A stretch of 64,000 bases of DNA from Burkholderiales bacterium (GTDB lineage: Bacteria; Pseudomonadota; Gammaproteobacteria; Burkholderiales; Burkholderiaceae_C). The stretch spans positions 62,001 to 126,000 of the forward strand of contig RXJV01000036.1 in NCBI GenBank assembly GCA_003963075.1, read 5' to 3'. The notes under the pieces were generated by a model, which ran no database searches, was not told the DNA's origin, and worked only from the letters and a program-made list of their open reading frames with translations. The position numbers were made by a program, and so were the translations under genes. Position 1 is the stretch's first letter. The number at the start of each line of letters is the position of its first letter. This document shows, in pieces, positions 44,422-55,041 of this stretch.

Positions 44422-45453
44422 CTAAGCCCGCAGCACCCCGAGCGCGATCAAGTCCCGCGCCGTCGCCAGGATCGCCTCCCGCGGCGGCCGCGGCACCCAG
44501 CCGAGCACGTCGCGCGCGTGGCTGGCGTCCTGCCGGCGCACCGTGCCCAGCTCGCTGGCCGCGGCGCGCACCGCGGGGCTGACGCGGGCGAGCAGGCGCA
44601 CGCACCAATCCGGCAGCGGCAGCGTGGGCACGCGGCGGGCGTCCTCGCCCAGTTCGGCGCGCAGGATGGCCGCGATCTCGCGCAGCCACAGAAAGCCGGC
44701 ATCGGCAATGAAGCGCTCGCCCGCCAGGCCCGGCGTGGTCAGCGCGAGGCGGTGCAGCTCGGCCACGTCGCGCACATCCACGATGCCGAAGCCCAGGCGG
44801 GGCAGGGCGGGCAGACGGCCGCGCAGCAGGCTCTGCACGATGACGACGCTGGCCGAGTAGTCGGCGCTCGCCACCGGCCCGAGCACGACCGCGGGGTTCA
44901 CGGTGCAGAACTCCAGGCCGCCCCCCTCGCGCGCCACCCAGTCGCGCGCGGCGCGCTCGGCCACGGTCTTGGACTGGACGTAGGGCGGCACGTCGGGCGC
45001 ATCCAGATTGGTCCAGTCGGCCTCGGTGAGCTGGTGTTCGCCCGGGCCGTGTCCGTACGAGATGGCGGCCACGGAGGAGGTCATCACCACGCGCTGGGCG
45101 CCGGCGTCGCGCGCGGCCTTCAGCGCCCGCAGCGCGCCCTCGCGGGCGGGCACGATCAGCGTGTTGGCATCGCGCGGCACGCCCACCGGCAGCGGCGAGG
45201 CCAGATGGGCCACGTGGCTGCAGCCGGCGGCGGCCTCGGCCCAGCCGGCGTCGTGCATCAGGTCGGCGGCAAAGCAGCGCAGTTGGTCGCGCGGCTCGCC
45301 ACGCTCGGCGCCCAGCACCTGGCGCAGGGCCGGCTCGCGCGCGAGGTCGCGCACGGTGGTGTGCACCTGCCAGCCCTCGGCCAGCAGCTGGCGGATCAGC
45401 ACGCCGGCGATATAGCCGGTGCCGCCGGTGACGAGGATGCGGGGTGGGGTCAT
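44422..45453 (-). CDS. NAD(P)-dependent epimerase/dihydroflavonol-reductase-like protein
   Basis: A 343-aa extended short-chain dehydrogenase/reductase. The N-terminal GGTGYIAG is the dinucleotide-binding glycine motif, and the active-site YVQSK is preceded by the TSSVAAI serine region. Similarity is to the dihydroflavonol-4-reductase/cinnamoyl-CoA reductase group, which reduce ketones or aldehydes with NADPH; the physiological substrate is unknown. Its ATG overlaps the stop of the upstream M61 peptidase gene (ATGA), so the pair is translated together. Confidence 0.88.
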   Translation of the reverse strand: MTPPRILVTGGTGYIAGVLIRQLLAEGWQVHTTVRDLAREPALRQVLGAERGEPRDQLRCFAADLMHDAGWAEAAAGCSHVAHLASPLPVGVPRDANTLIVPAREGALRALKAARDAGAQRVVMTSSVAAISYGHGPGEHQLTEADWTNLDAPDVPPYVQSKTVAERAARDWVAREGGGLEFCTVNPAVVLGPVASADYSASVVIVQSLLRGRLPALPRLGFGIVDVRDVAELHRLALTTPGLAGERFIADAGFLWLREIAAILRAELGEDARRVPTLPLPDWCVRLLARVSPAVRAAASELGTVRRQDASHARDVLGWVPRPPREAILATARDLIALGVLRA

Positions 45454-47351
45454 GGCAGGGGGCTCAGCATCACGCTGAGCAGGTCGGGACGGTCGGGAAT
45501 GCGCTCCAGCTGAGGGTAGCGCAGGCCCTCGTCGGCTCGCAGGCGCACGGTGCTGAAGCGCTCGTCGGCCTTGACGACGAGGTCCAGCGGCTGCCGCGTG
45601 CGTCCGGCCTCGGCGATGGCCTCGCGCAGCAGGGCCGTGCTGAAGCTGCGGCCGTTGACGGCCACGAGCTGCGCCCCGGGCGCCAGGCCGGCGCGGAAGG
45701 CTTCACTTTCCCAGCGCACGGTGTTCAGCCGGCCGTCGTTGGCAACGGCGACACCGATCGAGTCGCTGAAATCGCTGGCCCCGGCCAGCCGGTCGATCGC
45801 AGCGTCCAGCTCGCTTTGCTGAGCCTTGAACACGAGCCGCCAGCCAGCCGCCTCGAGCGTTCTGGTCACGAAGTCCTGCCCCGTGCCCTCCAGGCGGCCC
45901 TCGATGAAGCGCTGCCAGTCGCCCGGCGCCAAGGCTTCGAGCGCGGCCCACAGCTCGGCGCGCTCGTAGCGCTGGCGCGCCGGCGGCGGGGCCGAGAAGA
46001 AGGTCCGCGCCAGGTCATCCAGGCTGCGCTGGCCGCCGCTCAGCTGCCGCAGGCGCGCGTCCACAGCGAGCCAGAGCAAAGTACCTTCGCTGTAGTAGTC
46101 CGCACTGCGCTGCCAGCTGCCCCAGGCTCGGGCGCGGTCGTAGCGCATCACGGGGTCCAGGGTCGTGTCCTGCAGGCTGCGCCAGGTGTTGCCACGGCGC
46201 GCCGCCATGGCGGCCGCCTCGCGTGCCCAAAGCTGCAGCGCCTGCGCGGGACTCAGGTCACCGCTGCGGGCCCGCAGCACATAGCCCCAGTACTGGGTCT
46301 GGCCCTCGTAGATCCACAGGTCGCGGGTGTCGAGCGGCGTGTTGAAGTCGTCGGGCGCGAGGCCCGCGGGCGAGCGCAGCTTGCCGTTCCAGGCGTGCAC
46401 GAACTCGTGCGGCACGTTGCGGCGCTCGTTGACCATCGCCGCCCATTTCGAGAACAGGCCGGGCGGCGTGCTGAGTTCCGCCGAGCTCTGGTGCTCGCGG
46501 GCGACCCGCATGAAGCCGGCATTGAGCGACAGCAGGAACTCGTAGCGCGGCACCGGCAGCGGACCGAACACGCGTGTGGCCTGCCGGACCATGGCGGTCC
46601 AGGCCGCCAGCGCCTCGGGGCTGGCCTGGAGGTCTTCGGCCGAGTCGGCCAGCACGTTCAGGCCGACCGACGCCACGCCGGGCCTGGCCGCCTGCAGCTC
46701 GTAGCGCTTCAGGTGCGGGCTGGCCCACACCGGCGAGTCCACCAGCGTGGCGACGCTGACCGGCCGGAAGCCGATGCGCGCGCCGCTGCGGCCCTGCTCG
46801 TCCAGCGAGGTGGCCAGCGCCCAGCCCTCAGGCAGCTTCAGCGTGGCCTCCACCGGCTGCTGCGCCACCGGCTCGCCGCGCGGGTAGAGCAGCAGCGACT
46901 GCCAGCGCACCGCGACGATGTCCGGTGTGACCACCACGTCGCCCTGCCGGTCGTTGAGCGGCGACAGGTACTGGAAGCTCAGCTCCAGCCGGTCCACGCC
47001 GGCCGGCACCTGCACGGCAAACGCGAAAGGCTCCTGGGGCAGCCGCTGCCAGGCCAGCGGCCGGCCAGCCGCCTGGATTTGCAGCCCGGCCAGCAGCGTG
47101 ATCTCTCCGGTAGGGGCATGGCTGCCCGGAATCCACTGCGGATAAAGCAGCGTGAGCGGCCCCGGCTGCACCGGGATCGATTCCCGCACGCGGAAGATGC
47201 GCTGGCGGGTGTCGCTCGCGTCCACCTCCAGCCGGATGGGGCTGGGCGCAGCCTGGGCCAGCGTGGCCATCAAGGCCGCCGCACCCACCCAGAAGTTCAC
47301 CCCGACGTTGAACCAGCAGCGCCATCGCGCTGCACCCCCGCTTGTCGTCAT
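45450..47351 (-). CDS. M61-family aminopeptidase with PDZ domain, exported
   Basis: A 633-aa metallopeptidase of the glycyl-aminopeptidase family M61. The signal peptide ends at about residue 34 (LAQA). An N-terminal beta domain (about 40-230) is followed by the catalytic domain with zinc motif H315-EFV-H319 in HEFVHAWNGK. A downstream glutamate lies in WIYEGQTQYWG. A PDZ domain occupies about 530-610 (SIGVAVANDGRLNTVRW, LAPGAQLVAVNG). It probably releases N-terminal residues from peptides in the periplasm. Divergent from the M20 peptidase gene, with a 139-nt gap. Confidence 0.92.
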   Translation of the reverse strand: MTTSGGAARWRCWFNVGVNFWVGAAALMATLAQAAPSPIRLEVDASDTRQRIFRVRESIPVQPGPLTLLYPQWIPGSHAPTGEITLLAGLQIQAAGRPLAWQRLPQEPFAFAVQVPAGVDRLELSFQYLSPLNDRQGDVVVTPDIVAVRWQSLLLYPRGEPVAQQPVEATLKLPEGWALATSLDEQGRSGARIGFRPVSVATLVDSPVWASPHLKRYELQAARPGVASVGLNVLADSAEDLQASPEALAAWTAMVRQATRVFGPLPVPRYEFLLSLNAGFMRVAREHQSSAELSTPPGLFSKWAAMVNERRNVPHEFVHAWNGKLRSPAGLAPDDFNTPLDTRDLWIYEGQTQYWGYVLRARSGDLSPAQALQLWAREAAAMAARRGNTWRSLQDTTLDPVMRYDRARAWGSWQRSADYYSEGTLLWLAVDARLRQLSGGQRSLDDLARTFFSAPPPARQRYERAELWAALEALAPGDWQRFIEGRLEGTGQDFVTRTLEAAGWRLVFKAQQSELDAAIDRLAGASDFSDSIGVAVANDGRLNTVRWESEAFRAGLAPGAQLVAVNGRSFSTALLREAIAEAGRTRQPLDLVVKADERFSTVRLRADEGLRYPQLERIPDRPDLLSVMLSPLP

Positions 47352-47490
47352 GTCGTTCTCCCTGCTCGGCCCCTGCGGCCGCGCGCAGGCTAGCGGCAGC
47401 AGGCGCGGTCGGCAAGCTCAGGGTTTCGGCAAGGGTGTGGCGGCCCGGCGCCGCCAGAATGCCGGCCACGCAAAGTCTCGGGAGGACAAC

Positions 47491-48987
47491 ATGCCCACAC
47501 CCCACACCCCCTGGCGCGGCGCATGGGCCGCAGCCCTTGCACTCGGCACCGGCCTCGCCGCCGCGGCGCCGCCGGACCCGTATGGCGTCTACAGCGCCCG
47601 CTGGGCGCCACGCCTGGTGCCGCTGCTGAGCGAGGTGGTGGCCTTCGAGACCGTGGCCGGCAATGCGCCGGCGTTTGCCGCCCAGGCGCAGTGGCTGCAA
47701 CGCACCGCCGAGTCACTGGGCCTGGTCTACCGGGACCAGGGCGCCGTGGCCGAGATCGAGCTGCCCGGCCCGGCCGGTGCACCGGTGCTGGGGCTGGCGG
47801 TGCACGGCGATGTGGTGCCGGTGAGCGCCGCCGAATGGAGCACGCCGCCCTTCCAGGCCGTGATGAAGGACGGCGTGATCCAGGCCCGCGGCGTGGCCGA
47901 TGACAAGGGCCCGCTGGTGCAGGCCCTGCTGGCGATGAAGGCGCTGCAGGACAGCGGCTGGCCGCGCACGCACACCATCCGGCTGCTGGTGGGCAGCGAT
48001 GAGGAAACCGCCCTCAAGGACATGCCCAGCTACCTCACCACGCACGCGGCGCCGGACCTGACGCTGGTGCTGGATGGCTACTTCCCGGTGGTCGTGGGTG
48101 AGATGTCCAACAACAGCCTGCTGGTGGAGGCCGCGCCCGCCGTGCGTGGGGACACCGGCGTGCGGCTGCTGCAGCTCCAGGCCGGCCTCGCGCGCAACAT
48201 CATCCCCGGCGCGGCGGTGGCCACGCTGGAGGTGGCGACGGCCGCGCTGCCGGCGCTGCGCCAGCGCATCGCGGCCCGCCCGCTGCCGCCCGGCACGCGG
48301 CTGGAGTTCCAGGCCGAAGACGGTGCGCTGATCGTGTCGGCCTTCGGACGCGCGGCACACGCCGGCGTGAACGCCCAGGGCGGCCGCAATGCGCTGGTGG
48401 CGCTGGCCACGGCCATCGCACCCGAGCTGCCGCCCGGCAGCGACCGCGACGTGCTGACCCTGGTGCAGCAGGCCGGCGTCGACGTGAACGGCACGGGCCT
48501 CGGGCTGACCGAGGCCCATCCGCTGTTCGGCCGCGCGGTGGCCGCGCCCACGCTGCTGAGCCGCCAGGCCGACGGCTCGCTCAAGCTCTGGTTCACGATC
48601 CGCAGCCACCCGGCCCTGAGCGGCGAGGTGCTGACCGAGCGCGTGCAGGCGCAGCTCGCCCGCTTCAACGCCGATCAAGGCGCCCGGCTGCGCAGTGCGA
48701 ACCGCTTCACATCCGAACCGCAGGTACACGACCCGCAGTCGCCCACCGTGCAGCGGCTGCTGGCGGCCTACGCCCGCGGCACCGGCAAGGCGGCGGCGCC
48801 GGCCATCATGGCTGGCGGCACCTACGCCAAGCACATGCCCAATGCCTTTGCCTTCGGCATGTGGATGCCGGGCAAGCCCTACACCGGGCACGATGCGGAC
48901 GAGCGCATCGAGGTGGCCGACCTGCACCTGGGCGTGAAGGTGCTGCTGGAGGCGCTGCAGGACTTCACCGGCGAACCGGCGCGCTGA
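47491..48987 (+). CDS. M20-family dipeptidase (PepV-like), exported
   Basis: A 498-aa zinc peptidase. The signal peptide ends near residue 26 (GLAAAA). The co-catalytic metal site is complete: H105 and D107 in AVHGDVVP, D137 in RGVADDKGP, catalytic E171 and ligand E172 in GSDEET. The lid domain is about 200-390. The PepV/carnosinase-type branch cleaves dipeptides. The ATG at 47491 has GGAGGA a few nt upstream. Together with the M61, M14 and second M20 enzymes and the POT transporter just downstream it suggests extracytoplasmic peptide digestion followed by uptake. Confidence 0.9.
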   Translation: MPTPHTPWRGAWAAALALGTGLAAAAPPDPYGVYSARWAPRLVPLLSEVVAFETVAGNAPAFAAQAQWLQRTAESLGLVYRDQGAVAEIELPGPAGAPVLGLAVHGDVVPVSAAEWSTPPFQAVMKDGVIQARGVADDKGPLVQALLAMKALQDSGWPRTHTIRLLVGSDEETALKDMPSYLTTHAAPDLTLVLDGYFPVVVGEMSNNSLLVEAAPAVRGDTGVRLLQLQAGLARNIIPGAAVATLEVATAALPALRQRIAARPLPPGTRLEFQAEDGALIVSAFGRAAHAGVNAQGGRNALVALATAIAPELPPGSDRDVLTLVQQAGVDVNGTGLGLTEAHPLFGRAVAAPTLLSRQADGSLKLWFTIRSHPALSGEVLTERVQAQLARFNADQGARLRSANRFTSEPQVHDPQSPTVQRLLAAYARGTGKAAAPAIMAGGTYAKHMPNAFAFGMWMPGKPYTGHDADERIEVADLHLGVKVLLEALQDFTGEPAR

Positions 48988-49085
48988 CGCCCCCTGCCGC
49001 CGGTCATGCCCCGGGCGAGTGCGCATTGCCAGCGGCGGCGGCTCAGGGGACAGTCGCGCCTTCTCTCCAGATTCCGGGACCGCCC

Positions 49086-50503
<1,418 letters not shown>

Positions 50504-50507
<4 letters not shown>

Positions 50508-50779
50508 GTTTGCTGGGCTAGGTCCTCGGTTTGCTCCAAAGGATCGGCTGGGACACTCGGGGGCTCGTGGTACCAATCCTCGTGCCGTGAATACTCTTCG
50601 CACGCTAGGCATTGCGTGATGGGCCACTTCACCGTGCAGCCGGGACAAACGCCCCGCGTCCAAAAGGTGTTCCAGACCGTACCGCAAGACGGCACGCATT
50701 CCCAGCGGTCTTCGGCCTGAGGGCGCCACTCGCACTTGGGACAGAAGATGTCGACGCGGTCTTGATTCGTCATGGCCAT
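50504..50779 (-). CDS. Small zinc-ribbon protein
   Basis: A protein of 89-91 aa with four CxxC-type or paired cysteine sites (CPKC, CVPSC, CPGC, CLAC), enough for two zinc ribbons, and an acidic tail. Two start codons, ATG 50779 and ATG 50773, are equally possible. No enzymatic domain is present; it may bind nucleic acid or protein, and its function is unknown. It overlaps the end of the POT gene by 4 nt on the opposite strand and is divergent from the GST gene. Lower GC than its neighbours. Confidence 0.75.
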
Positions 50780-50832
50780 ACGAGTTACTGCCGCCCATTG
50801 AACCAGAGCTGCGACTTCCTACACTCGAAACG

Positions 50833-51501
50833 ATGATCACCGTCCACCACCTCAACAACTCCCGCTCGCAGCGCGTGCTGTGGCTGCTCGAAGAGCTGGG
50901 CCTGCCCTACGAGATCCAGCACTACCAGCGCGACGCCAAGACCTCGCTGGCGCCGCCAGAGCTGCGGGCCGTGCATCCACTCGGCAAGAGCCCGGTCATC
51001 ACCGATGGCGGGCTCACCGTGGCCGAGAGCGGCGCCATCCTGGAGTACCTGGTGGACACCTACGGCCAGGGGCGCCTGAAGCCGACCGACCCGCAGGACC
51101 TGCTGCACTACCGCTACTACCTGCACTTCGCCGAAGGCTCGGCGATGCCGCCGCTGGTGATGAAGCTGGTCTTCAACAAGATCAAGCGCGCGCCCATGCC
51201 CTTCTTCGTGAAGCCCATCGCCAAGGGCATTGCCGACAAGGTGCTAACGAGCTTCGTGCAGCCCAACATCGACGCGCAGCTGAAGTTCCTGGAAAGCGAG
51301 CTGGCCGCGCGGCCGTGGTTCGCCGGCGCGGAGATGTCGGCCGCCGATGTGCAGATGAGCTTCCCGCTGGAGGCCGCCGCCGCCCGCGGCGGTGCCATCG
51401 ACGCCTACCCCAAGATCAAGGCCTTCCTCGCGCGCATCCATGCGCGGCCGGCGTACCAGAAGGCGCTGGAGCGGGGTGGGCCGTATGACCTGATGAGCTG
51501 A
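50833..51501 (+). CDS. Glutathione S-transferase
   Basis: A 222-aa GST. The thioredoxin-fold N-terminal domain (1-80) starts ITVHHLNNSRSQRVLWLLEEL, with the active-site serine/asparagine in the NNSRS region, and includes PLGKSPVITDGGLTVAESGAI, the glutathione-binding segment. The helical C-terminal domain includes WFAGAEMSAADVQMSF. It conjugates glutathione to electrophiles or acts as a peroxidase; the substrate is unknown. It is followed after 48 nt by the PLP enzyme gene. Confidence 0.93.
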   Translation: MITVHHLNNSRSQRVLWLLEELGLPYEIQHYQRDAKTSLAPPELRAVHPLGKSPVITDGGLTVAESGAILEYLVDTYGQGRLKPTDPQDLLHYRYYLHFAEGSAMPPLVMKLVFNKIKRAPMPFFVKPIAKGIADKVLTSFVQPNIDAQLKFLESELAARPWFAGAEMSAADVQMSFPLEAAAARGGAIDAYPKIKAFLARIHARPAYQKALERGGPYDLMS

Positions 51502-51549
51502 GGAACGCGCGCCAGGCCACCCCAATCGCCCGAACCCAAGGAGCCCCAC

Positions 51550-52785
51550 GTGACCCCTGCAACGCTGGACCTGGCGCGCATCCGGTCCGAGTTCCCGGCC
51601 CTTGCCGCTGGCACCGTGTTCCTCGACAACGCCGGCGGGTCGCAGGTGCTCGCGCGTGTGGCCGACCGCGTCCGCGACTACCTGCTGCACGACAACGTGC
51701 AGCTCGGTGCCAGCTACGCCGCCTCGCAGCAGGCCGGCGAGCGCGTGCTGAGCGCACGCCGGGCGGTGGCCGAGATGGTCCACTCGGCGCACGACGACGA
51801 GGTCGTCATGGGGCCCTCCACCACAGCGCTGATCGGCACGCTGGTGGAGGCCCAGAGGCCCGGGCTGCGGCCCGGCGATGAAGTCGTCGTGACCGAATCC
51901 GACCACGAGGCCAACATCGGCGCGTGGGTGCGGTTGGCAGACGCCGGCGTCGTCGTTCGAACCTGGCGAGTCGATGTCGACAGTCTGAACCTGCGCCTGC
52001 AAGACCTGGACGCGCTGCTCGGCCCACGCACGAAGTGGGTCGCCATGACGCAGGCGTCCAACATCCTCGGCACGGTCAACCCGGTCGCCGAGGTGGCGCG
52101 CCGCGCCCATGCGGTGGGCGCGCGGCTGTGCGTGGACGCGGTGGCCTACGCGCCCCACCGGCTCGTCGACGTGCAGGCCAGCGGGGCCGATGCGGTCGTG
52201 TTCAGCTTCTACAAGGTGTTCGGGCCGCACTACGCCGTCATGTGGGTTCAGCGCGAGCTGCTGCTGTCCCTGCCCAGCCTGAACCACTTCTTCATCGGCC
52301 CCGAGGTCATCCCCTACAAGCTGCAGCGCGGCAATGTGAACTACGAGCTGTCCTACGGCTGCGCGGGCATCGTGGACTACCTGCGTGACGTGGGGACCGA
52401 GCTCGGCGCCGTGGGCGACGGCCGTGCGCACATGCAGGCGGCCTTCGACGCCATTGCCCGCCATGAAGACGCCCTGGCTGAACAGGTGCTGCAGTGGCTG
52501 CGCGGCCGGCGCGGCGTGCGCATCATCGGCCTGCCGTCGGTGACGGCCGGGGAGCGCGTGCCGACGATCAGCTTTGTGGCCGAGGGCCAGCCGTCCGAGG
52601 CCATCGTCCGGCGTGTCGACGCGCACGGCATCGGCATCCGCTTCGGCGACTTCTATGCCCGGCGCCTGATCGAGGCGCTGGGGCTGCAGGCGTACGGCGG
52701 CGTCGTGCGAGTCTCGATCGCGCACTACAACACAGCGGAGGAAATCGACCGGCTGTTGGGGGCGTTGGAGGAGGCAGTGGCCTGA
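51550..52785 (+). CDS. Class V aminotransferase / cysteine-desulfurase-like PLP enzyme
   Basis: A 411-aa fold-type I PLP enzyme. The N-terminus LDLARIRSEFPAL and FLDNAGGSQVL is typical of the CsdA-like branch. The PLP-binding aspartate lies in LCVDAVAYAPH, and Lys222 in FSFYKVFGPH forms the Schiff base. The usual catalytic cysteine loop of desulfurases is not evident, so another beta-elimination or transamination reaction is possible. GTG at 51550 is preceded by AAGGAG. A hairpin (52791-52802) follows the stop. Confidence 0.88.
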   Translation: MTPATLDLARIRSEFPALAAGTVFLDNAGGSQVLARVADRVRDYLLHDNVQLGASYAASQQAGERVLSARRAVAEMVHSAHDDEVVMGPSTTALIGTLVEAQRPGLRPGDEVVVTESDHEANIGAWVRLADAGVVVRTWRVDVDSLNLRLQDLDALLGPRTKWVAMTQASNILGTVNPVAEVARRAHAVGARLCVDAVAYAPHRLVDVQASGADAVVFSFYKVFGPHYAVMWVQRELLLSLPSLNHFFIGPEVIPYKLQRGNVNYELSYGCAGIVDYLRDVGTELGAVGDGRAHMQAAFDAIARHEDALAEQVLQWLRGRRGVRIIGLPSVTAGERVPTISFVAEGQPSEAIVRRVDAHGIGIRFGDFYARRLIEALGLQAYGGVVRVSIAHYNTAEEIDRLLGALEEAVA

Positions 52786-52790
52786 CGGTC

Positions 52791-52802
52791 GCTCCTCGGA
52801 GC
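52791..52802 (+). terminator. Short hairpin after the PLP enzyme gene
   Basis: GCTCC-TC-GGAGC, perfect 5-bp arms with a 2-nt loop, 6 nt after the stop, without a T-run. It may contribute to termination before the toxin-antitoxin operon. Confidence 0.25.
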
Positions 52803-52827
52803 TTGAGCGCATGGCGATGTTTGCTCA

Positions 52828-52849
52828 TGCATCACATTTGCATTACATT
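52828..52849. promoter_or_regulatory. Tandem 11-bp repeat, candidate TA operator/promoter
   Basis: TGCATCACATT (52828-52838) is followed directly by TGCATTACATT (52839-52849), one mismatch, in an A/T-richer pocket ending 6 nt before the antitoxin ATG. Ribbon-helix-helix antitoxins bind such short direct repeats, so autoregulation is likely. Confidence 0.55.
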
Positions 52850-52855
52850 GAGGCC

Positions 52856-53149
52856 ATGAAGACCTCCACACTCCCTGCCGTGCGCGTCGAGCCCGCGTTG
52901 AGAAGCGATGCGGAGGCCGTGCTTGACGAAGGCGAATCCCTCTCCGATTTCGTTGCCTCGTGCGTGCGCGACGGCGTCGCCTGGCGGCGTACGCAAGACG
53001 CCTTCCTGGCACGCGCCAGAGACGCTGTCGAGCGCTCTGAACGGGAAGACCGTGGCGTCTCACCGCGGGACATGCTGAAGCAGATGGATGCCCGCCTTGA
53101 GGCTGCGAGGCAGCGCTTGGCGGCCGCCAAGCCGAGCGCTGGGCGGTGA
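52856..53149 (+). CDS. Antitoxin of a type II toxin-antitoxin pair (RHH-like)
   Basis: A 97-aa protein starting MKTSTLPAVRVEPALR, a short beta-strand followed by helices (AEAVLDEGESLSDFVASCVRDGVAWRRTQ). This matches ribbon-helix-helix antitoxins related to YlcI/YnfO and ParD. The C-terminal half is a charged helix that would wrap the toxin. The ATG at 52856 is chosen over an upstream ATG (52811) because it gives the RHH N-terminus; GAGG is only 2 nt upstream. Its stop overlaps the toxin GTG (GTGA). Confidence 0.82.
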   Translation: MKTSTLPAVRVEPALRSDAEAVLDEGESLSDFVASCVRDGVAWRRTQDAFLARARDAVERSEREDRGVSPRDMLKQMDARLEAARQRLAAAKPSAGR

Positions 53150-53469
53150 CTCCCTACCGCGTCGTCCTCGCCGAAGAGGCTGCCGACGACTTGCTGCGGA
53201 TTGAGGACTTCATCATCGAACGTGAACTCGCCAGCGCGACGCCTGACCTCGATGTCGTGCGGCGCCTGAGAGACGCCGTCGACCGAGCGCTGCAACTGCT
53301 GGAGTTCTCGCCCTACTCGTGCCGCAAGGCCGCTCGCGCCTTGAACGACAGGCAGCGCGAGCTGATCATCCCCTTCGGAAGCAGCGGACTCATCGCAGCG
53401 TTTGAAGTCCGCGGCGAGGTTGTGCGCATCGGCGCCATTCGCCATCAGCTGGAGCAGGATTACCACTGA
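53146..53469 (+). CDS. ParE/RelE-family toxin
   Basis: A 107-aa toxin of the RelE/ParE superfamily. It starts TPYRVVLAEEAADDLLRIEDFI, the usual strand-helix opening, continues with RRLRDAVDRALQLLEFSPYSCRKAAR, and ends with strands RELIIPFGSSGLIAAFEV and RIGAIRHQLEQDYH. ParE members poison gyrase and RelE members cut mRNA; which applies cannot be read here. The GTG at 53146 overlaps the antitoxin stop by 4 nt, the classic arrangement. No truncation is seen, so the pair is probably functional. Confidence 0.85.
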   Translation: MTPYRVVLAEEAADDLLRIEDFIIERELASATPDLDVVRRLRDAVDRALQLLEFSPYSCRKAARALNDRQRELIIPFGSSGLIAAFEVRGEVVRIGAIRHQLEQDYH

Positions 53470-53723
53470 TCCAGGTCGGCGGCTTTGGCCGTGCGCCTGA
53501 CGCGTTGGCTTAGCGGTCGTGGGGCGCTTGTTGGCCAGCGGCGGAGGGTCGCGCGCGACGGGTTCCTACAGCCAAGATCGACGGCCTCGGGCTTGACGGG
53601 TTGAACGCAGAACTCGACGCTCTGCCCAATTGGGCCGCGACCTTCCACGATGCTGGGGATGCGAATGCGCACGTGAATGCGTAACCTGATTTCGGTCGGC
53701 TCCGCGCCTTAACTTAAGCAACG

Positions 53724-54167
53724 ATGGTCCATCGAATGATGACTTTCTTTCGAAGTCTCGCAGCAGCTTGCATCAGCTTGCTGGCAGCAGCAAGCGCGTT
53801 AGCGCAGGACGGTGCGGCCGATACCGAAGCTGACGTCTATGCGCAGATGAAGGCCTTGCAGGTCTATGTCGCGGACGGGAGCGCCATCATCTTGGCTCGT
53901 GCCTGCAATGACACGATTCCCGACTTCGCTTCTGAGTTTTTGCCCAGATTCACTCATTGGCGTGCCACCAACTGGAAGCTGATCGCCCTTGGAGCGTCGC
54001 TCAGCACGCAGTTCAAGGATGACAAGGGTGCGCCCATGGACCCGACCGTCGTCGGAAACTATGCAGCGCAAAAGCTTCGTAGCTCTGCACCCGAGGCGCG
54101 GCGTCAGGAGTGCAACAAGCTACTGCAAAACTTCACGGTGAATCCAGAAGCATCCGACCTGCATTGA
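53724..54167 (+). CDS. Exported hypothetical protein
   Basis: Not recognised. A 147-aa protein with a signal peptide ending near residue 27 (AASALA). The mature part has two cysteines (ARACND and RQECNK) that could form a disulfide, and is helical. ATGs at 53724, 53736 and 53739 are all possible starts. Base composition is markedly less GC-rich than the surrounding core genes and similar to the TA region just upstream, which suggests that about 52.8-54.2 kb was acquired horizontally. The 254 nt before it hold no supported gene. Confidence 0.7.
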   Translation: MVHRMMTFFRSLAAACISLLAAASALAQDGAADTEADVYAQMKALQVYVADGSAIILARACNDTIPDFASEFLPRFTHWRATNWKLIALGASLSTQFKDDKGAPMDPTVVGNYAAQKLRSSAPEARRQECNKLLQNFTVNPEASDLH

Positions 54168-54355
54168 CACGCTCGCTTCCCGCCAGGCCGCCAACGACCT
54201 CATCTCCTCACCAAAGCCGCTCTCCGACCCGCACCCCCTACACTCCCCCCTCCCCGTTCTGCCCCGCTGGCCTGTCGCCCGGCCGCTGCCTCACAGCGGC
54301 GCTGACCTCCCCGTGCTGCATTGCGCTCCATCCCGCAGCTCGCCCGGAGGGCCTC

Positions 54356-55033
54356 ATGCCCGGCTACCAGATCAAGGTCCAGACCCTCGCCATCGACGGC
54401 GCGGCGGACCTGCAGATCCGCTCCCTGCTCGACAACGACCAGTTCGCCGACCCCACCGGCGTGGCCGAGGCCCTGGGCATCTCGTCGGCGCAATGGCCGC
54501 TGTTCGGCCAAGTCTGGCCCTCGGGCCTGCACCTCGCCGCCGCGATGGCGGTGCGGCCTCAGGTGGACGGCGAGCGCATCCTGGAGATCGGCTGCGGCCT
54601 GGCCCTGGCCAGCCTGGTGTGCCACCGCCGCGGCAGCGAGGTCACGGCCAGCGACATCCACCCGCTGGCCGGCGCCTTCCTGCTGGAGAACCTGCGCCTG
54701 AACGAGCTGGCGCCCATGCGCTACTGCCATGGCGACTGGAGCGAGGACGCCATCGCCGTGAGCGGCGGCGCGCCCAGGGTGCAGGGGCGCTTTGACCTCA
54801 TCATCGGCAGCGATGTGCTCTACGAACGCGACGACGGCGGCGCACTGGCGGCCTTCATCGAGCGGCATGCGCTGCCCGGCTGCGAGGTCTGGATCGTCGA
54901 CCCCAACCGCAGCAACCGCGCCGCGTTCACACGCCGACTCGCTGCCCTGGGTTTTGAAGCCCACGAGACCCCACTGACCGGGCCCGGTTACCGCGGCCGG
55001 CTGATGCGCTTCGTGCGGCTGGCGCCCGGCTGA
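54356..55033 (+). CDS. Class I SAM-dependent methyltransferase (METTL/FAM86-like)
   Basis: A 225-aa methyltransferase. The SAM-binding motif I is ILEIGCGLALASL (about residues 76-88), motif II ends in VTASDIHP, and DLIIGSDVLYERD corresponds to the motif IV region of the protein-lysine methyltransferase-like (Methyltransf_16) group. The target, protein or small molecule, is unknown. The ATG at 54356 has GGAGGG 5 nt upstream, much better than starts further up. It converges with the RidA gene. Confidence 0.88.
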   Translation: MPGYQIKVQTLAIDGAADLQIRSLLDNDQFADPTGVAEALGISSAQWPLFGQVWPSGLHLAAAMAVRPQVDGERILEIGCGLALASLVCHRRGSEVTASDIHPLAGAFLLENLRLNELAPMRYCHGDWSEDAIAVSGGAPRVQGRFDLIIGSDVLYERDDGGALAAFIERHALPGCEVWIVDPNRSNRAAFTRRLAALGFEAHETPLTGPGYRGRLMRFVRLAPG

Positions 55034-55041
55034 GGCCGGCC

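Noticed and set aside
51550..52785. Calling the PLP enzyme a true cysteine desulfurase (SufS/IscS)
   Set aside because: No Suf/Isc genes are nearby and the catalytic cysteine loop is not evident; only the class V fold and Lys222 are supported.
53470..53723. Small gene in the gap before the exported protein
   Set aside because: Short open frames exist on both strands, but none has a ribosome site, plausible composition or family resemblance.
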